NCBI GenBank assembly: GCA_003132825.1
Contig: PKYX01000518.1
Coordinates: 1-11,848, forward strand
Length of the DNA: 11,848 nucleotides
From: Acidobacteriaceae bacterium
GTDB lineage: Bacteria > Acidobacteriota > Terriglobia > Terriglobales > Acidobacteriaceae
Direction of reading: 5' to 3'
Each line of letters starts with the position of its first letter. The stretch's first letter is position 1. The notes under the pieces are model-generated. The model saw only the letters and a list, made by a program, of their open reading frames with translations, made no database searches and had not been told where the DNA came from. Below, in pieces: positions 1 to 7,658 of this stretch. Both the position numbers and the translations under genes were made by a program.

Positions 1-2188
1 TGATCTCGCCGGTCATGGCCACATCGCAGCGGACCGGGATGCGCGTGAGCGCGCTGACGATCGAAGTCGCGATCGTGATTCCGGCCGAAGGGCCGTCCTT
101 CGGAATCGCCCCCGCCGGCACGTGAATGTGAAGGTCATGTTCGGCGAAGAAAGTCTCCGCGATGCCGAGTTGCACCGCGTTCGAGCGAACCCAGGTCAAT
201 GCTGCCTGCATGGACTCTTGCATGACCTGTCCGATTTGACCGGTCATGGTGAAGCCGCCCTTGCCCTTCATGGTGTTGGCCTCGACAAACAGAATGTCGC
301 CGCCCGAAGGCGTCCAGGCCAATCCGACCACCACCCCGGCGCGCTTGGTGCGCTCGGCAATTTCGCCTTCGCTGCGCACTTTGATGCCGCCCAGGAATTC
401 CTGGATGATCACGTTCGTCACCAGCAGCTTTTGCGACTTGCCCTCGGCCAGGCGACGCGCCTGTTTGCGGCAGATGGTGCCGATATTCCGCTCCAGGTTG
501 CGTACGCCCGCCTCGCGCGTGTAGTGGCGGATCAGGTAGCTCATGGCTTCGGGCGGAAATTCGATCTGCTCGGCGGTGATCCCGTTCTCCTCAATCTGCC
601 GGGGCAGCAGATACTGATAGGCAATGTGGACTTTCTCTTCTTCCGTGTAACCCTGCAGCTCGATGATTTCCATGCGGTCGCGCAGCGGTTCCGCGATCGG
701 GTCCAGCATGTTCGCCGTGGTGATGAATAGGACCTTCGAGAGATCGAAAGTCACGTCGAGGTAATTGTCCCGGAAGGTCGAGTTCTGCTCGGGATCGAGC
801 GCCTCGAGCAGCGCCGAGGCGGGATCGCCGCGGAAGTCGCGCCCCACCTTGTCGATTTCATCCAGCATGAAAACCGGATCTTTCGAATCCGCCCGCCGGA
901 TGCCCTGAATGATCTGTCCCGGCAAGGCCCCGATGTAGGTCCGCCGATGGCCGCGAATCTCGGCCTCATCATGCACTCCCCCGAGTGATATGCGGACAAA
1001 TTTCCGCCCCAGCGCGCGCGCGATGGATTTGCCAAGCGAGGTCTTCCCCACGCCGGGAGGCCCGACGAAGCACAGAATCGGACCCTTCATGGTCGGCTTC
1101 AGACGGCGCACCGAAAGAAAATCTAGAATGCGGTCTTTGACTTTCTGCAAGTCATAGTGGTCGGTGTCGAGAATCTCTTTGGCTTTTAGAATGTCCACTT
1201 CGCCGCCCGAAGTCTTTGACCACGGCAGCACCGCCAGCCATTCAATGTAGTTGCGAGTCACCGAGTAGTCGGCCGCCATGGGGGACATGCGGGAAAGCCG
1301 GCCCAGTTCTTTCAGAGCCTCTTTTTTCACCTCATCCGGCATGCCCGCCGCTTCAATTTTCTGCCGCAGTTCTTCGGTGTCCCGCGCCCCCTCATCCTGC
1401 TCCCCCAGTTCCTTCTGGATGGCCTTCATCTGCTCGCGCAGGTAGTACTCACGCTGCGTCTGCTGCACCCGGTCCTGCACCTCGGACTGGATTTTGTTCC
1501 GCAGTTGCTGCACTTCGAGTTCCCGCGCCAGGTGATGATTGATCTTGTCCAGTCGCACCCGGACGTCGGTAGTTTCAAGCGTGTCCTGCTTGTCCGCGGT
1601 CGAAAGCGAAGGCAGATTGGAGGCGATGAAATCCACCAGCCGCCCCGGCTCGTCAATATTCATGGCTACGGTCGAAAGCTCATCGGAAAGCGTCGGAGAG
1701 CCGCCGACAATCTGCTGAAACAGAGTCAAAACATTGCGCTGCAGCGCTTCGAGCTCGGAACTCTTCGGCGGAATCGACTCGGGAACCGATTCGACATAGG
1801 CCCGCATGAAGGGGGTGAGCTGGGTGAACTCCCCGAGACGCACCCGCTCCAGACCCTCGGCGAACACAAACAAGCTCTGGTTGGGCATCTTGACCACTTT
1901 GTGGACCACCGCCAGGCTGCCCACGGTGTAGAGATCGGTGGGCTGGGGCGCATCGACCCGCGCCTCCCGCTGGGCCACGACTACGATGGTCTTGTCTTCA
2001 CCGAGCGAATTGATGAGCTGAACCGAGCCTTCCCGGCCGACCGTAAGCGGCAGCACCGCGTGCGGAAACAGCACCGTATCCCGTACCGGGAGAATGGGCA
2101 GGGCAGTCCGTTCTTCTTTTTTTTCTACAGGTTTGGAGATCTGCTCCGGAGATTTGGAGACGTGCTCCGGGGATGCCTGCTTTGCCAT
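1..2188 (-). CDS. lon: ATP-dependent Lon protease (endopeptidase La), C-terminus cut by the left edge
   Basis: Cytosolic AAA+ serine protease that unfolds and degrades damaged and regulatory proteins. An uninterrupted frame from the ATG at 2188 gives 729 complete codons; bacterial Lon is usually near 800 residues, so only the end is missing. The N-terminal substrate-binding domain starts around [19 protein letters not shown] and is followed by a long helical segment containing [18 protein letters not shown]. The AAA+ module shows Walker [10 protein letters not shown] with Lys382 and Walker B FMLDEID at about 440-446. The protease domain holds PKDGPSAG with the catalytic Ser701; the partner Lys lies outside the window. 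The start is supported by AAGGTG (2199-2194) placed 5 nt before the ATG. The gene lies 291 nt downstream of pheA on the same strand and probably has its own promoter, since a HAIR operator sits directly before it. Identity is certain from motif order. Confidence 0.97.
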   Translation of the reverse strand, partial: MAKQASPEHVSKSPEQISKPVEKKEERTALPILPVRDTVLFPHAVLPLTVGREGSVQLINSLGEDKTIVVVAQREARVDAPQPTDLYTVGSLAVVHKVVKMPNQSLFVFAEGLERVRLGEFTQLTPFMRAYVESVPESIPPKSSELEALQRNVLTLFQQIVGGSPTLSDELSTVAMNIDEPGRLVDFIASNLPSLSTADKQDTLETTDVRVRLDKINHHLARELEVQQLRNKIQSEVQDRVQQTQREYYLREQMKAIQKELGEQDEGARDTEELRQKIEAAGMPDEVKKEALKELGRLSRMSPMAADYSVTRNYIEWLAVLPWSKTSGGEVDILKAKEILDTDHYDLQKVKDRILDFLSVRRLKPTMKGPILCFVGPPGVGKTSLGKSIARALGRKFVRISLGGVHDEAEIRGHRRTYIGALPGQIIQGIRRADSKDPVFMLDEIDKVGRDFRGDPASALLEALDPEQNSTFRDNYLDVTFDLSKVLFITTANMLDPIAEPLRDRMEIIELQGYTEEEKVHIAYQYLLPRQIEENGITAEQIEFPPEAMSYLIRHYTREAGVRNLERNIGTICRKQARRLAEGKSQKLLVTNVIIQEFLGGIKVRSEGEIAERTKRAGVVVGLAWTPSGGDILFVEANTMKGKGGFTMTGQIGQVMQESMQAALTWVRSNAVQLGIAETFFAEHDLHIHVPAGAIPKDGPSAGITIATSIVSALTRIPVRCDVAMTGEI

Positions 2189-2196
2189 AGATTCAC

Positions 2197-2217
2197 CTTG
2201 AGTGTAGTTTGCTCAAG
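2197..2217. promoter_or_regulatory. HAIR element (probable HspR operator) upstream of lon
   Basis: The plus strand reads CTTGAGT, seven bases, then GCTCAAG. The HspR-associated inverted repeat known from Streptomyces and other bacteria is CTTGAGT-N7-ACTCAAG, so 13 of 14 conserved positions match with exactly the expected spacing. The element ends 8 nt before the lon start and shares three bases with its ribosome binding site. HspR is a MerR-family repressor that controls dnaK, clpB and, in Streptomyces, lon, so location and sequence agree. No hspR gene is present in the window, so the regulator is inferred. Confidence 0.75.
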
Positions 2218-2267
2218 TTTTGATGTCGCCGGGGCTTGGTAAGATGCAAGCCACTCAAAACACCTGG

Positions 2268-2295
2268 ATTCTAAACCCAGGAAGCAGCTCCTCAA
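2268..2295 (-). promoter_or_regulatory. candidate sigma70-type promoter for lon
   Basis: On the minus strand TTGAGG (2295-2290), a 16-nt spacer and TAGAAT (2273-2268) resemble the -35 and -10 boxes, matching 4 of 6 and 5 of 6 bases. Transcription would begin near 2261, giving a leader of about 70 nt that contains the HAIR element and the ribosome binding site. A weaker alternative is GCGACA (2229-2224), 17 nt and TACACT (2206-2201); its -10 box lies inside the HAIR element, but its start point would fall inside the ribosome binding site. Confidence 0.35.
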
Positions 2296-2413
2296 CACTC
2301 AAAGGTTCCGGGAGCGGCCTATGACGAATGTACCCCAAGTGCTTGCAGTCGAGTAGTTACCGCGGAGTATGCTGCCCTCGGCGGCTCTCGCCCAACCGCT
2401 TCTTACAGCTAAA

Positions 2414-2432
2414 CTTCTTTCAGTTAAAGAAG
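2414..2432 (-). terminator. hairpin after pheA, possible weak terminator
   Basis: A perfect inverted repeat with 7-bp arms and a 5-nt loop, CTTCTTT-AACTG-AAAGAAG on the minus strand, lies about 48 nt beyond the pheA stop. It is followed by TTTAGC, a very short T run. The stem is AT-rich, so it would be a weak intrinsic terminator. It could equally be an operator. Its position between pheA and the lon promoter region fits separation of the two transcription units. Confidence 0.35.
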
Positions 2433-2479
2433 ATCGGCCATTCAAGCCGTTCTCTTCAAGATCCCGTCCCGCAGTTCAC

Positions 2480-3286
2480 TCACGCCGCCGGATAAACCCC
2501 CAGTACCTTGACCAGCTCGACCACTTGCGACAGGTGGCGCACCGCCCCCCGCGCCGCCGCGTCGTCGCCGCGGAGAAAGTCCACATAGAAGACATATTCC
2601 CAGGGCCGGCCGCGCATGGGCCGCGACTCGATCTTGCTCAGGCTGATGTCCCGCGCAGCGAACCCTTCGAGCGCCTTGAACAGCGCCCCCGGCACATTCT
2701 TCAGGCCGAAGGCGATCGAGGTTTTGTTGGCGCCCGGGAGGATGCGGCGCGACTTGCGAAGCAGGAAGAAGCGGGTGAAATTCCGCTTATCATCCTCGAT
2801 GCCAGCCGCCAGAATCTTTCCCCGGTATACCGCGGCTGCCCGTCGTCCGGCGATGCCCGCGGCATCGCGCCGATGGGTGGCGATGACATGCTTCACGCTG
2901 CCCGCGGTGTCATAGAACGGAGTGGCCGCAATCTGAGGATTGCGGCTGAAGAAATCGCGGCATTGCTCGAGCGCCACGGGATGCGAATACGCCTGCCGCA
3001 AATCCGCCTTCTTCACTCCCGCGGCGGCAATCAGGTTGTGCACAATCCGCAAGCGAAACTCGCGCTGGATAAAAACCTCACGCGCCAGCAGCAGATCGAA
3101 GTGCTCGGTCACCGAGCCGGCCAGCGAATTCTCAATGGGAATCACCGCCGCCGTCACCGATCCGCGCTGCAGCCGGTCAAAGACCTCGGCGGAGCGCGCG
3201 CAGGCCACAATGCTGCATCCTGGGACCAGGCGCCGCGCCGCCTCCTCGCTGAACGAACCCGCTTCCCCCTGGATGGCAAGTTTCAT
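2480..3286 (-). CDS. pheA: prephenate dehydratase with C-terminal ACT domain
   Basis: Converts prephenate to phenylpyruvate in phenylalanine biosynthesis; cytosolic. The 268-residue length is normal for the monofunctional enzyme, with no chorismate mutase domain attached. The catalytic domain (about 1-180) shows the opening GEAGSFSEEAA, the PIENSLAGSV motif at 50-59, HPVALEQC at 102-109 and the NFTRF active-site motif with Thr171. The ACT domain (about 190-265) carries GALFKAL at 200-206 and the ESRP motif at 220-223, which in relatives binds phenylalanine for feedback inhibition; both are intact, so allosteric control is expected. Only 9 nt separate it from the stop of the upstream acetyltransferase, suggesting one operon. 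No clear ribosome binding site precedes the ATG, but TAGTTT lies 6 nt before it, as discussed under leaderless starts. Confidence 0.96.
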   Translation of the reverse strand: MKLAIQGEAGSFSEEAARRLVPGCSIVACARSAEVFDRLQRGSVTAAVIPIENSLAGSVTEHFDLLLAREVFIQREFRLRIVHNLIAAAGVKKADLRQAYSHPVALEQCRDFFSRNPQIAATPFYDTAGSVKHVIATHRRDAAGIAGRRAAAVYRGKILAAGIEDDKRNFTRFFLLRKSRRILPGANKTSIAFGLKNVPGALFKALEGFAARDISLSKIESRPMRGRPWEYVFYVDFLRGDDAAARGAVRHLSQVVELVKVLGVYPAA

Positions 3287-3295
3287 CTGAGCAAA

Positions 3296-3817
3296 CTAGC
3301 TGGCTTGCGCTGCGGAATGCAAATTCTTCTCGAGCACGAGCGCGTCCACTCCGTTGGCGTAGTACCGCGGGACCGTCTTCACCAGAAAATATTGGTGCCG
3401 CTTGTAGAATGCGAGCGCCGCCTGATTGTCCACCGCTGTCTCCAAATAAACGACATGGCAGCCCGCTGCCCGCAGGCGATCTTCCGCCGCCCCCAGCATC
3501 TTCGAACCCACGCCCGATCGTCGCGCCTCGGGCAAAACGTCGATGGTCATCACGTGCCCGACGCCGCGCCGGCTGGCCGCCGCCACCAGGAATCCCACCA
3601 GGACGCGCGTGGGAATCATCCTGCTGACACCGGCTGCGAGCAGGCTCTTGCGCTTCGCCTTCGCCAGTTCCGCCACCAGCGTGAACGATCCCGAATGCCG
3701 CATGTAGGCATTCAGTTCCCGCCGGGAGTAGGCAATGCCCGCGGGGAAACACTGCTGGTCAATCGCCCACAGAGTTTCGAAGTCCGCGCGCCGGAAATTC
3801 GTCAGGGTAAATTCCAC
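3296..3817 (-). CDS. GNAT-family N-acetyltransferase, RimI-like
   Basis: Transfers an acetyl group from acetyl-CoA to an amine; the substrate cannot be told from sequence. The 173 residues follow the RimI pattern: an N-terminal segment with IDQQCFPAG and YSRREL, strand beta4 ending in MTIDVLPEARR, then the acetyl-CoA loop RRSGVG at 99-104 (R-x-x-G-x-G), then the LETAVDNQAALAFYKR segment at about 125-140 and VPRYY near the end. It is longer than E. coli RimI (148) because of an insertion around residues 50-70 rich in Lys and Arg, so acetylation of ribosomal protein S18 is possible but not shown. The start is GTG; no Shine-Dalgarno sequence is evident, while TACAAT lies 6 nt upstream, suggesting a leaderless transcript. 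It is the first gene of the probable GNAT-pheA unit; this pairing does not by itself explain function. Confidence 0.88.
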   Translation of the reverse strand: MEFTLTNFRRADFETLWAIDQQCFPAGIAYSRRELNAYMRHSGSFTLVAELAKAKRKSLLAAGVSRMIPTRVLVGFLVAAASRRGVGHVMTIDVLPEARRSGVGSKMLGAAEDRLRAAGCHVVYLETAVDNQAALAFYKRHQYFLVKTVPRYYANGVDALVLEKNLHSAAQAS

Positions 3818-3865
3818 GCCGCCATTGTAGCCGCCGAGCCCGGCGCGCGATCAGGCTTTCCGCGG

Positions 3866-3892
3866 GGGCTGTGCAGAAATCTGCACAAGCCC
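3866..3892. promoter_or_regulatory. perfect 18-bp palindrome in a divergent intergenic region
   Basis: TGTGCAGA-AA-TCTGCACA (3870-3887) is a perfect dyad with 8-bp arms. GGGC and GCCC flank it and extend the stem with one bulged A at 3888. It lies between the minus-strand GNAT gene (start 3817) and the plus-strand hypothetical gene (start 3981). No T run follows on either side, which argues against a terminator. A dimeric repressor or activator site serving one or both genes is the likelier reading; I cannot name the regulator. Confidence 0.5.
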
Positions 3893-3980
3893 ATTTCGGT
3901 CCTATCTTCATGCCCCGTCGAGAAATACACTTCTTGCTCTTCCGCCGCCGCCCGACGTACCATTCGCATCAGGGGATTCT

Positions 3981-4634
3981 GTGGAACGTTGGGTTCTGAT
4001 GGACGCAAGCGGCGCTGGGCTGGTGGCCGCGGTCTGGTACTTCGGCTTCGCTCGCTACAACTACCGCCGGGGGATTCGGGCTCTGCGCTGGGTAAGCGCG
4101 GCCTGTGCCGCCGAGGGCAATATCGTACAAGCCCGTTGGCTCGGACCGTCGCGTTTGCAGGCCAATTTGCGCCTGGCCACCCACTGGTTTGAGCGCGTCC
4201 GGGTGACGGTGCGGTTGTTTCCCCGTCCCATTCCTTTTCAGTGGCTGCTCTGTATCTTCCGCAAGCAGAAAGAGACGCTGACCTTTGAAGCGGACTTGGA
4301 CTGCGTTCCTGGCTTTCCCCTGGAAGTGTTCCGCCATCGCTGGTTCACGCGCGGCGATATTGCCCTGGCGGCGGAATCGCAGGACTGGCTGATGTCCCGT
4401 CCCGGCCCGGTGGTGTTCACGACCCGCCCGCAGTGGACCAACGAGCTCCCGCCCGTGGTGCAAACCTTCATGACCTCCCGCGGCCACAGCTTGATCAGCG
4501 TTCGTTTCGGTCCCGAGTCTCCCCACCTGGTCGCCACCGTGGCCCTCGACGCCGTCTCCGACCAGGAGGCCGCCGCCGGTTTCCTCACCGTGCTGCGCGA
4601 TCTGGCGGCTGGAGCCTCGGCCTCGCGACAGTAA
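3981..4634 (+). CDS. conserved hypothetical protein with possible N-terminal membrane segment
   Basis: 217 residues of unknown function. The GTG at 3981 is chosen because AGGGG (3971-3975) sits 5 nt upstream; an in-frame ATG at 3999 is an alternative that would drop six residues. A mildly hydrophobic stretch at about residues 8-23 could be a membrane anchor or a poor signal, followed by basic residues (RYNYRRG). The rest is mixed alpha/beta with many aromatic residues, including PIPFQWLLCIFRKQKETLTFEADL split across the middle, a basic RHRWFTRGD patch and a C-terminal segment LISVRFGPESPHLVATVALDA. The layout resembles uncharacterised proteins I recall from Acidobacteriota, but I can assign no domain. 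It stands alone on the plus strand, divergent from GNAT and convergent with the gene ending at 4801. Coding potential is supported by its start signal and the absence of a better gene on the other strand. Confidence 0.8.
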   Translation: MERWVLMDASGAGLVAAVWYFGFARYNYRRGIRALRWVSAACAAEGNIVQARWLGPSRLQANLRLATHWFERVRVTVRLFPRPIPFQWLLCIFRKQKETLTFEADLDCVPGFPLEVFRHRWFTRGDIALAAESQDWLMSRPGPVVFTTRPQWTNELPPVVQTFMTSRGHSLISVRFGPESPHLVATVALDAVSDQEAAAGFLTVLRDLAAGASASRQ

Positions 4635-4800
4635 TTCTCCGGAGAACCTCCGGGTAAGGGGCCCTCGGCCCGAACTGCCCGGCCGGGGTTTCGAAGCCCA
4701 GCCGTTCGGAGTGCAGCGGCCATCGCTTTCAGCGGGCTGCGGTTTCTCGAGCGTGGATTCTCTGATCGGACCGCCGATGGTTGGGCGGCCACGTACCCGG
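4635..4800. other. convergent intergenic stretch
   Basis: This stretch lies between the stops of two convergent genes. A 12-bp perfect palindrome, TTCTCCGGAGAA (4635-4646), directly follows the plus-strand stop, and GC-rich dyads follow it. No T-tailed hairpin typical of an intrinsic terminator and no convincing small gene are visible. Confidence 0.5.
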
Positions 4801-6777
4801 TCAGTTTTTCGGCGGCAGGCCAGTGTCGACTTCGAAGAAGTTGGTTCGCATCTTGATGAGGTAGGTTTCGCCAGGGCCTCGGACCTCGATGGTTTCGCCG
4901 CCATAGTGGATCAGGTAGGCGCTGTGGTTGGGAAGATCAATCTCCTGCGCCCGGCCTTCGGCGTCATAACGCACTCGCAGTTCTCGGCCATCGTCGAGCA
5001 CGCGGTTCATGCGGTGACCGTCGTCGTACTGGTATTCGAAGGTGTGGCCGTCAGCCGCTACCCTCGAGAGATAGCCATCGTCATCGTAGGTGTATTTGGC
5101 AGTGCTGCCGTCACTGTCCTCAATGTCGCGGATGGTCCGGCCTTGGTAGGTAAACTTCCAGGTATGGTCCTCGGCCGCCGCAGCGGGTAGAGCGGGACTG
5201 GTTTTCTCGACCACTTTCTCGATCGTGCCATCGCGCTTGCGCACCACCTGGATGCTGTCTCCGGCGGGGCTGGTTTCATCCATGAAATAGCACGGTACCG
5301 GCGTATTGGGACCGCAGCCCAAGTAGTGCCAAACCGTTCCGTCGATGCTTTCGATTTTCCACCGACCGGTCTCCCAGGACAGAAGGGCGTGGCTAAACTC
5401 GCCCGCGTTCTCAGGGGCGATGTAGGTTGCATCGGGGGAGAACCCTTCGCCCGGAGTGGCCGAGCTCCGCCAAAATTCCACTCCGTTCACTTCGACCGTC
5501 TGGATGCGCTGCGGGTCGGTCGACCAGACCGTATCGTCCAGGTTTTGCCAGGTGCTTTTGCCGAACGCATATTGCTTGCCGTCATAGCTGTGGCTGGCAT
5601 ACAAACGGCGGAGGAACAAAGGCAGTGGGCCGGGACGAAACAAATCATTTCGATCGAAACGGAATTCGCCGCGCGACAGTTCGACTTCGTAGATGCTGCC
5701 TTCGGACAGGTCGTAAAACGCGTGACAGGCATGGATCGGCTGCAGCCGAGCAAGGCCCCCCAGGGTGGCACTGGAAATACTGAGACAAGGCGTGCCTTCG
5801 ATATCGTGGGAACCGGATTGGCTGGCCAGGTCGGAAAGCAAGTACCGTCCGCTCATGCTATCCATCTGGCGGGGGTTCTCGGCAAAAAGCATGACGCTCT
5901 CCGGGTTCGAGGTCATCTCGAAACCAAAGTACAGCAGGCCGACATTTTTGGCGGCGACTTTTTCGAGGCGCTCTCTCTTGATGGCGGAGCTCGGCTTATA
6001 GCCATAGAACCCGGGGTCGAGACGGGCGGTCGGAATCACGGCGTATTTTCCCGCTTCGCGGTAGTTGTAGGCGAATCCCCAGCGCGGACCTTCTAGATAG
6101 AGGTCGCCATCGACGATGCCGATGATCCGGCTCTCCTGGTCCGCGGCAATGTCGGGGAACCGGTGCGCCATCGATTGGACGAGCAGCTCAGCCACCCACT
6201 GCTGCCGCTTTCCGTCGTAGGCCTCCCCCGGTGGTTGGAATGTGGGCAACACCTCGACCGGAATCGCAAAGGCAGCGCGCAGAAAGGTGGCCAGGCCGTT
6301 TACTTCCTCGTGTGCCGAGCTGCCGAGCGCTACCAGATATAAGCGCGCCGAGGCGTGCAGTTGCTCAGCCTTCGCCTCGGGGGGCACAGCGGACAGAGTG
6401 ATGATGTGGTCTTCGGATAGGTCGTGCACCCGCAGTTCCGGAAGGCCCCATTGCCCGTTGGTGCGCACCATGGCGGTCGAGATGTAGCCCCAGTTTTCTT
6501 TTCCCCAGACCGGGCCGAACAGGAAAGCGGTATCGCTGAGACTCCATCCGATGAGGGCTCGAGCCTGCACCTCGGTCCCAAATTCTGCCCGAATCCGCGG
6601 GTTGGTCACCACCGTGGCGTACATCACCTGGGCAAAATCAGAACGGAGCAGCCACCACTGATAGCTGCCTGCCAGGGTGGCGAGCGCGACCAACGCCAAG
6701 ACGATCCAGAACACGGGGGATAGCCGCTCGGGTTTCGAGGCGTCGACCGGAGCAGGAACGACGGTGGCTGGGGACAT
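4801..6777 (-). CDS. membrane-anchored Coa1-like / degenerate metzincin-like / YD-repeat protein
   Basis: 658 residues. A short cytoplasmic N-terminus leads to one transmembrane helix (about 21-43). Residues 49-130 (LRSDFAQVMYATVVTNPRIR onward) resemble the Coa1-type fold of small membrane proteins. Residues about 145-315 follow the archaemetzincin layout: IIGIVDGDLYLEG, then AVIPTARLDPGFYG, then the place where the HExxHxxGxxHC zinc motif should be. Here it reads KNVGLLYFGFEM (277-288), so the zinc ligands are absent, followed by SVMLFAENPRQMD, which aligns with the region after the motif. From about 360 a region similar to RHS N-terminal folds begins, and three YD repeats occupy roughly 551-613. 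The C-terminus has no RHS core or toxin tip. It follows the response regulator by 107 nt on the same strand. GAGG close to the ATG is a weak ribosome binding site. The domain calls are my inference from motif layout. Confidence 0.8.
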   Translation of the reverse strand: MSPATVVPAPVDASKPERLSPVFWIVLALVALATLAGSYQWWLLRSDFAQVMYATVVTNPRIRAEFGTEVQARALIGWSLSDTAFLFGPVWGKENWGYISTAMVRTNGQWGLPELRVHDLSEDHIITLSAVPPEAKAEQLHASARLYLVALGSSAHEEVNGLATFLRAAFAIPVEVLPTFQPPGEAYDGKRQQWVAELLVQSMAHRFPDIAADQESRIIGIVDGDLYLEGPRWGFAYNYREAGKYAVIPTARLDPGFYGYKPSSAIKRERLEKVAAKNVGLLYFGFEMTSNPESVMLFAENPRQMDSMSGRYLLSDLASQSGSHDIEGTPCLSISSATLGGLARLQPIHACHAFYDLSEGSIYEVELSRGEFRFDRNDLFRPGPLPLFLRRLYASHSYDGKQYAFGKSTWQNLDDTVWSTDPQRIQTVEVNGVEFWRSSATPGEGFSPDATYIAPENAGEFSHALLSWETGRWKIESIDGTVWHYLGCGPNTPVPCYFMDETSPAGDSIQVVRKRDGTIEKVVEKTSPALPAAAAEDHTWKFTYQGRTIRDIEDSDGSTAKYTYDDDGYLSRVAADGHTFEYQYDDGHRMNRVLDDGRELRVRYDAEGRAQEIDLPNHSAYLIHYGGETIEVRGPGETYLIKMRTNFFEVDTGLPPKN

Positions 6778-6839
6778 GGACCTCGCAACGACCTCACTCC
6801 CAATCGATCGACAGCTTCTGACACCTTATCGTCGCCTTC

Positions 6840-6851
6840 GGCCGATCGGCC
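6840..6851. repeat. 12-bp palindrome between response regulator and YD-repeat gene
   Basis: GGCCGATCGGCC is a perfect dyad in the 107-nt gap between the two minus-strand genes. It could be part of a regulatory site, but such GC-rich dyads can arise by chance in this composition. No T run follows, so it is not a typical terminator. Confidence 0.25.
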
Positions 6852-6884
6852 ATGGCTTTGGCGGTGGGGCCGTGACCGAGGTAA

Positions 6885-7658
6885 TCATTCCGGCTCGGCC
6901 ACGAACCGGTACCCGACTCCCCGCACCGTCAGCAAATGCTGCGGGGCGGAGGGATCATCCTCGATGTAGCGCCGCAGCCGCACAATGAAGTTGTCAATCG
7001 CGCGCGTGTCGGTGTCTTCGTGCAGTCCCCACACTTGTTCGAGGATGGACTTGCGCGAGACCGCCCGCCCACTGTTGCGAATCAGATGGCGCAGCAACTC
7101 CGCTTCCATCAGGGTCAGATGAATCGTATTGCCCTTGACCTCGAGTTCCAGCTTCCCGAAGTCGATGCTTCGGCCATGAAAGGAAAATACGTCATATTCG
7201 GCGATACTGCTGGCTAGGTTTTGCTGCCTCGGAGGCGCGATTCCGGCGGGCTCTTGCTGGCTCTGCCGCATCCATTCCCGCCGCCGTAGCAGGCCCTGCA
7301 AGCGCGCCAACAAAATGGCCAGCTCGAAAGGCTTGGGAAGATAATCGTCGGCCCCCGACGCGAAGCCTTTGAGCACATCTTCGGGCCGCCCGCGCGCGGT
7401 CAGCATCAGCACCGGCACGAACTGCTTGGCGGCGCGTAACTCGGTGGCCACGGCAAAGCCGTCTTTTCCCGGAAGCATGACGTCGAGCACCACGGCATCG
7501 AACTCCTCGGCCGCGGCCTGGCTGGCGCTGCCGAGAAGCAGCGCGAGCGCGCTTTCGCCATCGCCCGCAACCGCCACCGTGTGACCCTCGGCCTCCAGGT
7601 TGTACTGCAGTCCATTGGCCAGGTGCGCTTCATCCTCGACAATCAGGACCCGGCTCAT
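6885..7658 (-). CDS. OmpR/PhoB-family response regulator
   Basis: 257-residue transcription factor activated by phosphorylation. The receiver domain (about 1-125) holds the acidic pair Glu8-Asp9, the phosphoacceptor Asp59 in LDVMLPGKDG, Thr87 in MLTARG and Lys109 in PKPFE, so all catalytic positions are present. A slightly long loop (SASQAAAEEFD) precedes Asp59. After a linker of about 30 residues, the winged-helix DNA-binding domain (about 155-255) shows LTLMEAELLRHLIRN, then RAIDNFIVRLRRYIEDD and the terminal wing TVRGVGYRF. Its ATG overlaps the TGA of the histidine kinase gene by 4 nt (ATGA), implying translational coupling and a cognate pair. The gene downstream, encoding the YD-repeat membrane protein, may be co-transcribed. 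Target genes cannot be read from sequence, though the dyad before the kinase gene is a candidate autoregulatory site. Confidence 0.97.
   Translation of the reverse strand: MSRVLIVEDEAHLANGLQYNLEAEGHTVAVAGDGESALALLLGSASQAAAEEFDAVVLDVMLPGKDGFAVATELRAAKQFVPVLMLTARGRPEDVLKGFASGADDYLPKPFELAILLARLQGLLRRREWMRQSQQEPAGIAPPRQQNLASSIAEYDVFSFHGRSIDFGKLELEVKGNTIHLTLMEAELLRHLIRNSGRAVSRKSILEQVWGLHEDTDTRAIDNFIVRLRRYIEDDPSAPQHLLTVRGVGYRFVAEPE

Noticed and set aside
2262..2280. CCTGG-N9-CCAGG dyad resembling a tRNA T arm
   Set aside because: The loop does not fit the conserved TTCRANY pattern and no acceptor, D or anticodon arms surround it.
2369..4192. Long open frame of 607 codons on the plus strand
   Set aside because: It lies antisense over pheA and the GNAT gene, whose motifs are unmistakable; its product is rich in Arg, His and Pro with no domain, as expected of an antisense frame in GC-rich DNA.
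3969..4904. Minus-strand open frame of 311 codons opposite the hypothetical gene
   Set aside because: Low-complexity Arg/Gly-rich product without domain, and the plus-strand frame has a good ribosome binding site and a more protein-like sequence.
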